From Chitinophaga rupis (GTDB lineage Bacteria; Bacteroidota; Bacteroidia; Chitinophagales; Chitinophagaceae), in NCBI RefSeq assembly GCF_900109685.1, contig NZ_FOBB01000012.1, positions 124,001 through 188,000 on the forward strand: DNA of 64,000 nt, given 5' to 3'. Shown piece by piece: positions 49,101-55,900 of this stretch. The position numbers and the translations under genes are program-made. The notes beneath the pieces were generated by a model. The model was not told the origin of the DNA. It saw only the letters and a program-made list of their open reading frames with translations, and made no database searches. The first letter of the stretch is position 1. Each line of letters begins with the position of its first letter.

Positions 49101-49561
49101 ATATCCTCAAACAACAGCAAACGCCCGCCGGATAAGATCTCCTGCATGTTCATTGCAGGATCATCGGCAGACTTTTCCAGGTTCGTATGTACGCGGCGGT
49201 TAGTAAGCAAATAAGGGTGGTTTAAGATCTTCCAGATCCTGCACAGTTTCTGGTTGCTCTCCGTATAATGCGCTACGGCCAGCGGTACCGGCCGTATTCC
49301 GCCCATAAGGGCTGCCCAGAATGTTACCAGGAAGCTGTGATTATCATCCACCTGTAATACCAGCTCATTACCCGGCTGCATGCCCTGCTGCTGTAAATAA
49401 CCCAGGCAGCTAAGCGCCTGCGCATACAGCAGGTTGTAGGGAACAAAGGTTTCCTGCTGGCTGCCGCTTATGAATGTAATACCGGTATGTGCCTCATTTT
49501 TAAGCATGAGGAGGGCTTCCGTCAGTGACGGTGGGATTAATTCCTGTTCCATAAATGACAT
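37145..49561 (-). CDS. PKS/NRPS hybrid: FAAL-ACP-KS-AT-ACP-cMT-AMT-C-A-PCP-C
   Basis: A 4138-residue loading and first-module megasynthase. FAAL (1-575; FSSGSTGTPKG, SWMPLTHDMGLIG) activates a fatty acid. ACP1 follows (Ser about 623), then KS (670-1100; DTACSSS, Cys838; EAHGTGTPLGDP), AT (1190-1490; GHSVGEY, Ser1280; HAFH, the malonyl type), ACP2 (GADSIVLVEA, Ser1599), C-methyltransferase (1660-2010; LEIGGGTGGTT), a variable linker and a PLP aminotransferase (2145-2610; TYGKIAGGG, Lys2435). These would give an alpha-methyl-beta-amino fatty acyl chain. Then come C1 (HHIVSDGWS, His2762), A1 (pocket D-V-W-H-Y-S-H-V-E, Ser-like), PCP1 (GGQSLKAAR, Ser3626) and C2 (HHIISDGWS). There is no KR, so the beta-keto group is left for transamination. 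Domain order from KS onward matches McyE of microcystin as I recall it. It lies 38 bp after the LanC-like gene. Confidence 0.94.
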   Translation of the reverse strand: MSFMEQELIPPSLTEALLMLKNEAHTGITFISGSQQETFVPYNLLYAQALSCLGYLQQQGMQPGNELVLQVDDNHSFLVTFWAALMGGIRPVPLAVAHYTESNQKLCRIWKILNHPYLLTNRRVHTNLEKSADDPAMNMQEILSGGRLLLFEDMMQHEREGNIQMPAADDIAFIQFSSGSTGTPKGVTLTHHNVITNVGAIISAGAISKTDATCSWMPLTHDMGLIGFHLVPLVLGAQQYMMPTDLYIRRPALWLQVLSAHKATLTSSPNFGYKHLLQRLDENALKDIDLSSVRLIFNGAEPISMDLCRTFLAAMQPYGLHPDVMFTVYGLAEATLAVAFPPPARPLTGIRLSRLRLGVGQRVKVDATENQVEFANLGKPVPNCRIRITNEKNEVLDEGKVGYVQISGDNVTKTYYNNPAATREVIKAGWLNTYDLGFVLEGNLFITGRAKDIIFAGGLNYYAHDIERIAEELDEIDTGRIVACGVPDTATQTDALVLFVLYKKSLESFYPLTQALKALIAARLGIRVQQVVPVKHIPKTTSGKIKRFMLLDDLLKGEYNAVLEELEKMQAAPEPAALAVPPLQELSAAAIRQHIIQFLSGRLQVRPENIDPSRAFAELGVTSMIAVELAGHLGQLLQRELDTTLAWNFANIQALTEHLSGAAVQTTTAPADHTVTEPIAIIGLACRFPGAENAAAYWELLKNGTGAVGPMTAARRALTPMNGLAVPGGYISNIDAFDAAFFGVSPKEAPCMDPQQRIMMEVCWEALEHAGLTEEKLAGSDTSVFIGVSGNDYARMQLAADAALSPYAGTGSAFSILANRLSYFLDLKGPSMAIDTACSSSLVALHQACNSIRNGESRMAITGGVNLLLSPELNEVFGAASMLSEDGKCKTFDANANGYVRGEGCGVVILKKLSAAMDDGDTVLAVISGSAINQDGRSNGLTAPNGLSQQAVIMKAMQQAGITPAAVSYIEAHGTGTPLGDPIEMNALKNVLMEEGRQHPLWIGAAKASIGHLEAAAGIAGVIKTVLALQHREIPAQLNFQSLNPNISLQQLPMHIPVQHTAWEVPEGKKRVAGISSFGFGGTNSHVLITEAATASKAVTEAPHYLLLLSAKNKTALQDLCRKYISYLQQDDITLTSVCYTAATARTHFPYRMAVSAANVQEVQAQLQSYLQAADTTAPAQRKSAPRAAFLFTGQGAQYTGMGKTLYETYPVFKDAIDKCSELLQPWLPVALTDVLFNPAHTALLHQTAYTQPALFAFEYALAQLWIAFGIQPTVVIGHSVGEYAAACIAGVFSLEDAVKLIAKRGQLMQQLPAGGEMVAIFTTADAVDAQLATLRDTVSIAAINGPKLTVIAGAAAGVQQVAAHFAAAGIRTKALQVSHAFHSPLMQPMVAAFKEAADSVTYHKPNIKFISNLSGEVMHDALATPEYWTQHILAPVQFEKGIHILEQTDCTAWMEIGPAPSLLTMCRDFTDTAARLQVMSVKPGQQDLPLLLEALGALYVNGAHIQWQAVYQPWPCARIPLPAYPFQRQQYWIEKPVSYMNKQEQPAMQYRVITPVAAPKPATTGVLEAIQNIMAAALHAQPDQLDVQLPFLEMGADSIVLVEALSKIEKIYGIKISIAQVFEELSTIQALADYIEEQNGPAVPTMDSMAAPVTVPVKALPVYQQLLHEMEVLSLDYVIQALQELHMPLRQGHQFRLGELAQQLGIAKPHYRLLRRILEMLEEGGILQQYSDVWEVLQTPVAVNPQQRMAVCLEQYPEAQAELMLLQRCAAQLPAVLTGVLNPLEVLFPKADTNGAAQVYTNSFGAQVLNTCCQEAVSAWLPLFPQEKTVKILEIGGGTGGTTTYVLKALNTRPVEYTFTDISTYLLHNSKQQFSAYPFVDFRKLDIEQDPIAQQYPQHGYDMIIAANVLHATKNMTQTLQHVRSLLAPGGVLMLIEGVRKQRWLDLTFGLTEGWWRFEDQQVRPDYPLMSREMWMQLLTRTGFQSAEWSSPMMQDQNDFLGYTFMIAQAVVAQMPAAVTPVSVPVPAVALPASNNTLENILLKQMELMNAQLQVLKGMPVGGDGAVVMAQAPVAGDVDNRAHASMYGQSAVQVAAGTMVTAGERSVTTTMETAAMQERPAVAMKAATAPIRAAKQETVKFNPVKLAEDKPLSFRQLAFLENFIQRYNAKTGASKEFVQQHRRVLSDWINSLGFRQALKEVLYPIVSAHSAGAHFTDIDGNEYVDIAMGFGVNFFGNSPAFVTAAIQEQLTEGYELATQSDLAGEVANLVHELTGVERVTFTNTGTEAVMNALRIARTKSGKSKVAVFKGYYHGTFDGLLAQSHSDGSNVYTSPVAPGTTQGMVEDMVLLNYGTDEALEYIIANAHELGGVLVEPVQSRRPGFFPKDFLLRLRQITAEKNIPFILDEIITGFRMHPGGMQAKLGIQADIVTYGKIAGGGMPIGIVAGKAAFLDAIDGGWWNYGDDSYPGAQMTVFGGTFCRHPLAMAAARAVLQHIKKAGTGLQDGVNEKTARLAAKLNTFFEACNVSIRMVHFGSLFRFEPFGKYNPLLQPIEMDVFFYMLIEKGIYTWERRICFLSAAHTERDLDLIVQKVKETILEMMGGGFFPEARYEDTVAAPAMDSLIMNSHAPLTAAQQQLWVLAQMEEAGSLAYNVHACVQMEGPVQVEALHQALQKVVDRHEALRTGISADGEQQIIHAHAEVCFSLADCSNLAGDAQAAAITQWKQEKSQVLFDGLQQPSLFHADLLRTGPATYLLLLTVHHIVSDGWSIGVLLQDLASYYTGICTQQNITLDAPQQFREYIRERDQQLTSEQRKQHTAYWLQKFAGAQPVLALPLDHARPPVKTYTGASLSKHLAPALMREVKTVSKQNGVTPFMTLLTAYMLLMHKLSGQDEVIVGIPASGRFAAQDENTIGYCAGILPLRSQLAASCSLADHMKAVKQEFINSLQHQDVPMADWMQQLDLPQDLSSTPLFSTVFNVNPAIVNASAMEFHGLRTSFLPLDMHFTAYDLIFDMMEENGEWVLSCVYNTDLFEAATVQRFADFYEIMLRNITVSVSTPVAASSILTAAEQQQLLAFNDTAADFPDDKTLAQLFEEQVLLRPDATALVFEEKRLSFTELNEKANQLAHYLQTNYQLGPNDLVALIMDRSEWMVIALLGILKAGAAYVPIATEYPLERMHYILNDTKARVAITDSAIPELAIALPLAASWASIAACSNKNPEHTCTATDLAYVIYTSGSTGQPKGVMVAHKGVVNRLHWQHGYYNITPADVVLQKTPYVFDVSVWEFFVPLCYGARLVLCPKDAAYDPELLTALVAAHGITQIHFVPSMLGLFLQALDAEKVRQLQSLKQVYCSGEALKPEFVKQFFTVLSCGLHNHYGPTEASVEVSNYSARPNDVVIPIGKPISNLQLYVLDKALQLAPIGVTGELYIGGIGLAKGYWNQPALTKEKFISNPHKANDTLYHTGDIARWLPDGNVEYLGRTDQQVKIRGYRIETGEIEHALAEHEQVKDVVVLARSGKGAEPYLAAYFTSEVNIESAVLRSYLLQRLPEYMVPAWFIQLGSIPLNVSGKADRKSLPDPEVMGLVHNNDFIAPRNIAETTLAGLWEEVLGHNHISVQDRFFEVGGQSLKAARLAARIQQAFQVRVPLRQLFRHTTIEEQAMMIERAGKKEIAAIDVIPEQPYYEVSQAQRRLWMMNEFETAQTAFNMTGAAMLEGQLDINAFREAFQQLINRHEILRTTFIRVDGEPKQVVHANTNFAVTYIDLRKENAPQQQLTRLLEEAAKCSFNLEQGPLMQVLLIQLQDEVYRISFTMHHIISDGWSLEILINEVWQLYGALVQQKPAPLAPLRLQYKDYAHWRNQQMQQGAMEAHRRYWLKQFEGEVPVLHLPADKTRPAVKTHRGSTAWFMLDAALSAAIDRMATETQVTPFSVLLAAVNLLLYRYTGQKDLVVGVPIGGRDHPELENQIGFYTNMIAVRSQLPVQQSFKEVLTATEKCFIEAYEHGIYPFNQVVEDLHLQRDPGRSHLFDVMLQYESFTSIHSTGERYAGITLRTLDIDDGASKFDLTFAFKPVENGLQLSINYSTDLFLPATIAAMKDELVKLLNAVQQNMQLTPVALKQQLSGTQQEQWQFATTAISADF

Positions 49562-49599
49562 AGAAAGTGCAGGTTAAATACTACATGGTTATATCCATT

Positions 49600-50775
49600 C
49601 TAGGCTAATAGGATCTTACTCCAGTCTGCTGCGTAATCGTATTTGCGGGATAAAAGGGTCAGTCCTATGCCGGTTAGTCCTTCCAGGATACCGGTGTTAT
49701 TCCCTGGTGGTTCCTCCTTTTCCAGCGCGGCCTGCGCCAGCGTAAGGGTTTGATCCATCCAGTAATGATATCCTTTTAGCAAGTCCTTTCTGCCTGTGAA
49801 GGCAAATAATCTTTTATATAAAATAGCAACCCCGGCAGCGCCATATTGTACAGAGGCATTGTGTATGCCGGTATGCGTTTCATTTTTTCTTAACAGGGTA
49901 TTGAGCGCGATTAATTCTGCCATACGCAGGTAATTTGAATTTTTGCACAACAGCGCCGCCCTGCAAAGCAGCAATGCATGTCCCAGATCACTGCTGTCCC
50001 AGCCCAGGCTGTTATTGTACAATGCTACCTTTTGTTCATTATCGATCCGGTAAGGAAAAAAAGAGCATTTATCAGCGGACTGGTCTACCTCCTGCCGCAA
50101 CCTTATCAGCTGGTGCACACAGCTTCCGATAATGCTGCCGGTTTTCGGATAGCTTACCAGGTGCGCCACATCTGCTACTACCATTAGTAATCCGCAGATC
50201 CCTTTTGCCAGTCCCATGTCCGTTTCCTTTGTTTCATACGGCAAAAGGAATAATTCCTGCTCGCACATCCATTGCACATGATTAGCAATGGGTTCAAAAT
50301 GCCGGTCCAGTAAAAGCTGCCTCGATTCAAACGCCGACGGTAAATTCTTAAAGTAGTAGAGTACACCGGCCCAACCTGTCAGGTAACCCATTGAAGGTAA
50401 TGTTGTGATGTCAAAATCAGTGTCGGTTACCAGCTGCTTGTTCCAGTCATTTACACGTTGCACCAAAGGTTGCAATACCAAATTTTCCGTTTGTATTTGT
50501 TGCAACAGATGCGCCAGACAGTTAAAAAAAAACGGGTATCTTCCTAAGGTTGCGGTGGCACTGTCTTGCTGTTCCAGATCATTTATAACTACTTCCAGGC
50601 ACTGGTTCCGTCGTGTTAAATGATCGTTATCTGTTGTTGCTTTATACAGGTAGTGATAAAAGAGCGCGAATGAAATATCCTGTATCCCAAACCCCGGTCT
50701 TTCATCAAATTGCCTGCCGATAATGGTTGTAAGTCGTTCAAGCACGTGGCTCTCCGGGGTTTCGGGTTTTATCAT
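49600..50775 (-). CDS. LanC-like protein lacking zinc ligands (putative pseudoenzyme)
   Basis: A 391-residue protein with the repeated glycine-rich helices of the LanC toroid: GYLTGWAGVLYY near 130, GLAKGICGLLMVV near 188, YGAAGVAILY near 311 and GILEGLTGIGLTLL near 363. In LanC cyclases three zinc ligands come from a WCxG motif and a CHG motif. Here the first reads GWDSSDLG (Asp260 at the Cys position) and the second VQYGAAG (Gln310 and Tyr311 at Cys and His). The helper His of the GxxHG motif is Lys191. Thioether cyclization by the known mechanism therefore looks lost while the fold is kept. It is the first gene of the cluster, 38 bp before the hybrid megasynthase, and divergent from the kinase-regulator-LanB genes. 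Binding, scaffolding or a new reaction are possible; no function can be assigned. Confidence 0.82.
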   Translation of the reverse strand: MIKPETPESHVLERLTTIIGRQFDERPGFGIQDISFALFYHYLYKATTDNDHLTRRNQCLEVVINDLEQQDSATATLGRYPFFFNCLAHLLQQIQTENLVLQPLVQRVNDWNKQLVTDTDFDITTLPSMGYLTGWAGVLYYFKNLPSAFESRQLLLDRHFEPIANHVQWMCEQELFLLPYETKETDMGLAKGICGLLMVVADVAHLVSYPKTGSIIGSCVHQLIRLRQEVDQSADKCSFFPYRIDNEQKVALYNNSLGWDSSDLGHALLLCRAALLCKNSNYLRMAELIALNTLLRKNETHTGIHNASVQYGAAGVAILYKRLFAFTGRKDLLKGYHYWMDQTLTLAQAALEKEEPPGNNTGILEGLTGIGLTLLSRKYDYAADWSKILLA

Positions 50776-51134
50776 CGTTTGACAATATTAGTTAGAACAA
50801 ATAAGAACCATTCGCTAACTGCCGGCATGAAACCCTGTAATGGTAGTAGGGAGCGTAGTAGGCACGGTATGATATGCTTGCCTTTTCTTGTCGGTTACCT
50901 CATTATTTATTATTTTTATTACTACTCTTTTTTCGAAGAGCAATTTGCCTGTGGTTCTAAATAAGTTTTCCATAAAGAAACGTTTGTAATGTGTTTAACC
51001 ATATTTTTTACCGTGCCATGTAATTACAATTCAAATATCTACAGAACATGGCAGCAACAAAAATTAATTACATAAGATTGCCTGATGATTACACGAAATC
51101 CCCTTTTTCTATATAAAACACCTTTCCTCCTCAC
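50776..51134. promoter_or_regulatory. Divergent intergenic region between the biosynthetic operon and the kinase operon
   Basis: This AT-rich 359-bp region must hold the promoters for both directions. I found no perfect TAnnTTTG element; near matches (AACGTTTG at 50979-50986 rightward, TAATATTG at 50790-50783 leftward but very close to the start codon) are weak. It contains one notable inverted repeat, listed separately. No convincing small gene or LanA-like peptide was seen on either strand. Confidence 0.6.
51014..51053. promoter_or_regulatory. 8-bp inverted repeat, candidate operator
   Basis: TGCCATGT at 51014-51021 and its exact reverse complement ACATGGCA at 51046-51053 are separated by 24 bp of AT-rich sequence. 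Arm centres are 32 bp apart, about three helical turns, as expected for a dimeric regulator on one DNA face. It lies 81 bp before the kinase start codon. Which protein binds is unknown. Confidence 0.4.
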
Positions 51135-52238
51135 ATGACCGATGTGGCAACAATAATTCCTGATGAACCGCGGCACAAAAGCCTTATAAACAGGCTGGGA
51201 CTGCATATCCTGGTATGGGTGTTGTATTTTTTCTATGAGAACGGCATTGTAATGATCATAGAACCTTCGCAGGTTACGCTGTTCTCTACCCTTATCTTTT
51301 TCATCCTCAATGCTTTTATTTTTTATGTAAATACCTACCTCATACTCCCCTATACCTTTGGCCGCAAAAGGGCACCCCTGCTGGTATTGCTCACCTTTTT
51401 ACTCTGTGTGCTGTACCTGGCGCTGAACTACATGATCACCCATAACCTGGAAAGCCACGAAATTCCTACGCTGTATACCATACAAACTATAAAGTCGTTT
51501 ATATTACTACGGGTATTCCGTTTTATTTATTTTATATCGTTAAGCTATGGTTACTATCTTGCGCTGAACACTATTGCCAAAGAACGCCAGCTCCGTAAGC
51601 TGGATAAGTTGAGAATAGAGGAAAGCCGCCGCCAGGCCTCACTGGAAAAGGAGATCCTCAGTACAGAGCTCAGCTACCTGCGCTACCAGATACACCCGCA
51701 CTTCCTGTTCAACACACTCAGTTTTATTTACACACAGGTAAGAACGGTTTCTGCCACGGCATCCAAAAGCGTAATGCTGCTGTCAGACATTATGCGCTAT
51801 GCGCTGGATAACCATGATGAAGAGGGAAAAGTAGAGCTGGAAAGAGAGATCCAGCATATTATTAACCTGGTAGAAATACACCAGCTTCGTTTTAATAACG
51901 AACTGTATACGGAAATAAAGATCGGCGAGCCGGTGGAGTTTAAGTTCCGCAGAATAGCACCACTGCTGCTGATCACCTTTGTTGAAAATGCTTTTAAATA
52001 CGGAGACCTGCAGGATGCCGCACATCCGCTACAGGTAAACATTTACATGAACGACGGCCAGCTGCATTTTTTTATCCGGAACAAGAAAAAAGTACCGTTC
52101 CCATCAGGAATTTCCGGTGGCATTGGCCTGGCCAACGTTAAGAAACGATTAAACCTGATGTATAATAACGATCAATATAAACTGGATATTGAAGAGGATA
52201 GTAATTTGTACACTGTTACCCTTAACCTAAACCTGTAA
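51135..52238 (+). CDS. LytS/YehU-type sensor histidine kinase
   Basis: A 367-residue membrane histidine kinase. About four transmembrane helices fill residues 18-145, with no large extracellular sensor, followed by a short coiled linker. The His_kinase (LytS-like) motif QIHPHFLFN lies at 185-193, with His189 the likely phosphoacceptor by comparison with QINPHFLFN in LytS. The ATPase part has LLLITFVENAFKYG (N box) and GGIGLANVKKRLNLMY (G box). The gene is followed 8 bp later by a LytTR regulator, which is its natural partner. Position at the head of the rightward operon and divergent from the NRPS operon suggests control of one or both. The signal is unknown. Confidence 0.94.
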   Translation: MTDVATIIPDEPRHKSLINRLGLHILVWVLYFFYENGIVMIIEPSQVTLFSTLIFFILNAFIFYVNTYLILPYTFGRKRAPLLVLLTFLLCVLYLALNYMITHNLESHEIPTLYTIQTIKSFILLRVFRFIYFISLSYGYYLALNTIAKERQLRKLDKLRIEESRRQASLEKEILSTELSYLRYQIHPHFLFNTLSFIYTQVRTVSATASKSVMLLSDIMRYALDNHDEEGKVELEREIQHIINLVEIHQLRFNNELYTEIKIGEPVEFKFRRIAPLLLITFVENAFKYGDLQDAAHPLQVNIYMNDGQLHFFIRNKKKVPFPSGISGGIGLANVKKRLNLMYNNDQYKLDIEEDSNLYTVTLNLNL

Positions 52239-52246
52239 TTTCTGTT

Positions 52247-52972
52247 ATGCTATCTTGTATTATAATAGATGATGAACAGCACGCCATAGACCTATTGAAA
52301 AGTTACATTGAAAAAGTATCTTTCCTGGAGCTAAGGGGCACCTACAACAATCCGCTGAACGCTATAACAGCAACGGATGTAGACATTATTTTCATTGACA
52401 TGCACATGCCGCAGCTTTCCGGCATGGACTTCATTAAGCTCATGAAAGGCAAGGCCAGGATCATCATCACCTCTGCCTTTAAAGAGTATGCGCTGGAAAG
52501 TTTTGAGTACGAAGTGCTGGATTATTTATTGAAGCCAATTTCGTTCGACCGCTTTCTGAAAGCCGTGCAAAAAGCCATGAACCAGCTTACCTTTGCAGAA
52601 GAGGACAATCAAACCAAACAAACAAAAAACTACATTGTTGTTAAAACAGATGCCAAGAATAAGCTGCAAAAAATAGAGCTGGATGAGATCGTGTACATAG
52701 AAGGCATGAAGAACTATGTAACGATCCACAAAGAGCAGCAGCAGGTGATGACCCTGCTGAATATGAAAGACCTGGACAACGATCTGCCTAAGGACCAGTT
52801 CATCCGCGTACATAAATCCTACATCATATCTATTGATAAAATAAAAATTATTGAGGGGAACCAGATATTTCTGAAGAATGTAAAAGAGAGCATACCATTA
52901 AGCGAAACCTACCGGCAGGCATTTTTTGACCTGCTGAAACAAACGATCATAGGGAATAAGAAGCCTATTTAA
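52247..52972 (+). CDS. LytTR-family response regulator
   Basis: A 241-residue regulator with an N-terminal receiver domain (about 1-120) and a C-terminal LytTR DNA-binding domain (about 140-236). The acidic pocket is IIDDE at 6-10, the phosphoacceptor is Asp51 in FIDMHMPQ, the switch residue is in ITSAF, and the conserved Lys is in LLKPISF. LytTR hallmarks are YIEGMKNYV and FIRVHKSYIIS. Start codon at 52247 is 8 bp after the kinase stop, and the stop is 15 bp before the LanB gene, so the three are very likely one transcript. The family usually binds pairs of short direct repeats in front of target operons. No obvious pair was recognised by eye. Confidence 0.95.
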   Translation: MLSCIIIDDEQHAIDLLKSYIEKVSFLELRGTYNNPLNAITATDVDIIFIDMHMPQLSGMDFIKLMKGKARIIITSAFKEYALESFEYEVLDYLLKPISFDRFLKAVQKAMNQLTFAEEDNQTKQTKNYIVVKTDAKNKLQKIELDEIVYIEGMKNYVTIHKEQQQVMTLLNMKDLDNDLPKDQFIRVHKSYIISIDKIKIIEGNQIFLKNVKESIPLSETYRQAFFDLLKQTIIGNKKPI

Positions 52973-52987
52973 TCAAAACCATAGTGT

Positions 52988-55900
52988 ATGGGGCTATCCT
53001 TTTTTCCGGCACTGTTATGCAGGTGTCCTGCTAAACCATTTGAGGATACTGCCATAACGCCGGACATAACCACTTTATTGAACGACGCTGCTTTTATGGA
53101 AGCCATTCACCTGGCCTCCCCTGTATTGTACGAGCAATGCCGCAAGTACCAGGCAGGTGGAACAGATGTTTCCAAAAAACAGAAACTGCAGAACAGCCTA
53201 ACCAAGTACTACAACCGTATGCGCAGCAGGCCTACGCCATTTGGCCTGTTCTCCGGCTGCACCACCCTGCAGTGGGGCGCTGACACACGTATTACTTTAG
53301 ACAGTAGTAAATGGCAGCGGCACATCCGCTTTGATGTGGATTTTTTGTGCGCGCTGGTACAGCAGCTGCAACAGCACAAGGCCATCCGCCACCAGCTGCA
53401 CTACCGCTTTAATACCTCTGTATATAAAGTAGGTAATGAATACCGGTATTATGAATACCAGCTGGAAAACAACCAGCGCAAATACCAGGTGAGCGCTGTA
53501 GCTGCCACGCCGCTGCTCATGCACTTAGCTGCGCTGTGCGGGAAAAAGGAAACTGCTTTTTATATGCTGCGCGATCATATTATTGCGCGGGAACAGGTGC
53601 CCGCAGCAGAAGCAGAACAATACCTGGAAGCGCTGATACAATCACAGCTGCTGGAAAGCAACCTGCACTTCCAGGTAACGGGTGTAGATTATTTAGACCG
53701 CATCATCCGCATACTGGAACCCATCCACGCAGCCAACCCGGATGCCCTGACCGGCCATTACTTACAGCAATTATTACAGTTGCAGCAACAGCTGCGGGAA
53801 GCGCCGGCTGCCGGTTATTTGCCCGCCGCGCTGGAAGCCATAGGCAACCAATTGAACACCGCAGGCTTTAGCTTCCAGGAAAACCGGCTGTTCCAGCTGG
53901 ATGGCACGGTAGGTTGCAGGGAACAAACCGTGCACCAGCAGCTGCAGGAAGATATTATTGCAGCACTGGAAGTGTTACAGGTATTATGCGCCGGGCAAAC
54001 AGACAGCCCCTGGCTGCAGCAGCTAAAAACTGTTTTTGCCAGCCGCTATGATACTGAACCCGTGCCCCTTACGCATATCATCGACCCCGACACTGGCATT
54101 ATTACCAACGGGGGCGGTGGCATTGAGCTGGATGGGCAACCCCTGCAGGGCTTTGCCGCCAGTGCCTCCACTAACAACGCTGCGCAGGATACGCCTGACC
54201 GGCAAAAGGTGCAAACACTGATCACAGAAAAATTATTACAGGCGTTTAAACGTGACGACTACACCGTAACTTTTACAGATGCAGAGATCAATGGGCTGCG
54301 TAAAAAAATTACACTCCAGCCCCTGCCCGCTACTTTTTCCGTGATGTTCAGCTTTGTGAATGATGGCAATACTATCTTAATGGAAAATGCGGGCGGCGCC
54401 AGCGGCAGCACGCTGATAGGGCGTTTTGGCCATACGGATGCCACCATCCGCGCACTGCTGCAATCTATACATACCTTTGAGCAGGGCCGCCACCCAGGCA
54501 GCATCTTAAGCTCTGTAGTACACTTACCGGAAGACAGGACAGGGAATATTTTACAGCACCCTGCCGTGCGCTGCCTGGAAATACCTTACCTGGCACATTC
54601 CTCCCTGCCGCCGGAAAGACAGCTGTCTGTAGCAGACCTGTACATAACCCTGCAAAACAAAGAGCTGATCCTTTACTCGCCCCAGCATGAAAAAAATGTG
54701 CTGCCGCGTATAGACAATGCGCATAACTATGTATTTAATACCCTGCCGCTGTACCGCCTGCTGGGCGAGCTGCAGGGCCAGGGCAAACAAACAGCGCTCA
54801 GCTTTTCATGGAATATAACGTTACCGGGTATACATTTTTTTCCGCGCGTGCAATACCGGGAGGTGATCCTTTGCCCGGCGCAGTGGCATTTGTCCTTAAA
54901 ACATTATAAAGACCTGTTGCAGCCCGATGGAGCTGCGGCCTTTTACCTGTTTGCCAGCAAATGGAAGCTGCCGCCCTTTTTTGTACTGGCCAATGGCGAC
55001 CAGGCCTTGCTGGTAGACCAGGAAGATATAGCCAGCGTACAGGCTTTCATCAGCGCTATTAAAGACCAGCAGCAAATAGTGCTGAAAGAATTCCTATACG
55101 CCTCCGGCACTGTGAAGGATGAGCACAACAAACCTTACGCCCACCAGATCATTGCAGTAGTAAAAAATGAAACGCCCGCCAATGATCCTGTGCTGCAAAC
55201 ACCCGTTACCCTGCCGGAGCGGCATTTTGCTGTAGGGTCGGAGTGGTTATATTTTAAGCTGTATTGCAGCACGCATTACGCCAATGAGCTGCTGCAGCAT
55301 ACTATTGCCGCAGCCGCAGAGCTGTTCCTGCTGCATGGCCTGGCCGACCGCTGGTTCTTTATCCGCTACCAGGATCCCGAACCACACCTGCGCGTACGGT
55401 TTCACCTCACCAATATTATACATACCGGCGCAGTGATCCACCACCTGCAAACCACGCTGCAGCATGCCATACAAAGCCATTTTGTGTGGAAAGTGCAAAC
55501 AGATACCTATTGCCGGGAGCTGGAACGTTATGGCGCAGCAGATATTACTGCTATTGAGCAGCTTTTTTATGCAGACAGTACGGATGTGCTGCAGCTGCTG
55601 CAACAGCACACAGATGATGCACAAACTCCTTCCCTGCTGTTCAGCGCCCTGCAGTATGCGGATGACCTGCTGACCTTATTCCATTTTACCCTGCCGCAAA
55701 AGCTGGCTTTTGTAACGCATCACCAGGATGCTTTTGAACGGGAGTTTAACCCCGGCAGGGAAGAAAAGGAAATTTACAACCAGTACTACCGGCAGCATAC
55801 CGCTGAAATACAACAGCTGCTGCAAAATACGCGCCCCCAGCCTGCCTGGGCCCACCTGCTGCCGCCGTTGCTGGAAAAACGTAACAGCACGGCCTTACAA

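Noticed and set aside
50783-50790. TAATATTG (minus strand) as the -7 element of the biosynthetic operon
   Set aside because: It lies only 7 bp before the start codon, leaving essentially no leader, and has one mismatch to the consensus.
50827-50964. 45-codon plus-strand frame (MKPCNGSRERS...) with three Cys, considered as a LanA precursor
   Set aside because: It lies in the promoter region, has a very aromatic hydrophobic middle, no leader-like acidic or FNLD-type segment and no Ser/Thr/Cys-rich core, so it is not a credible precursor.
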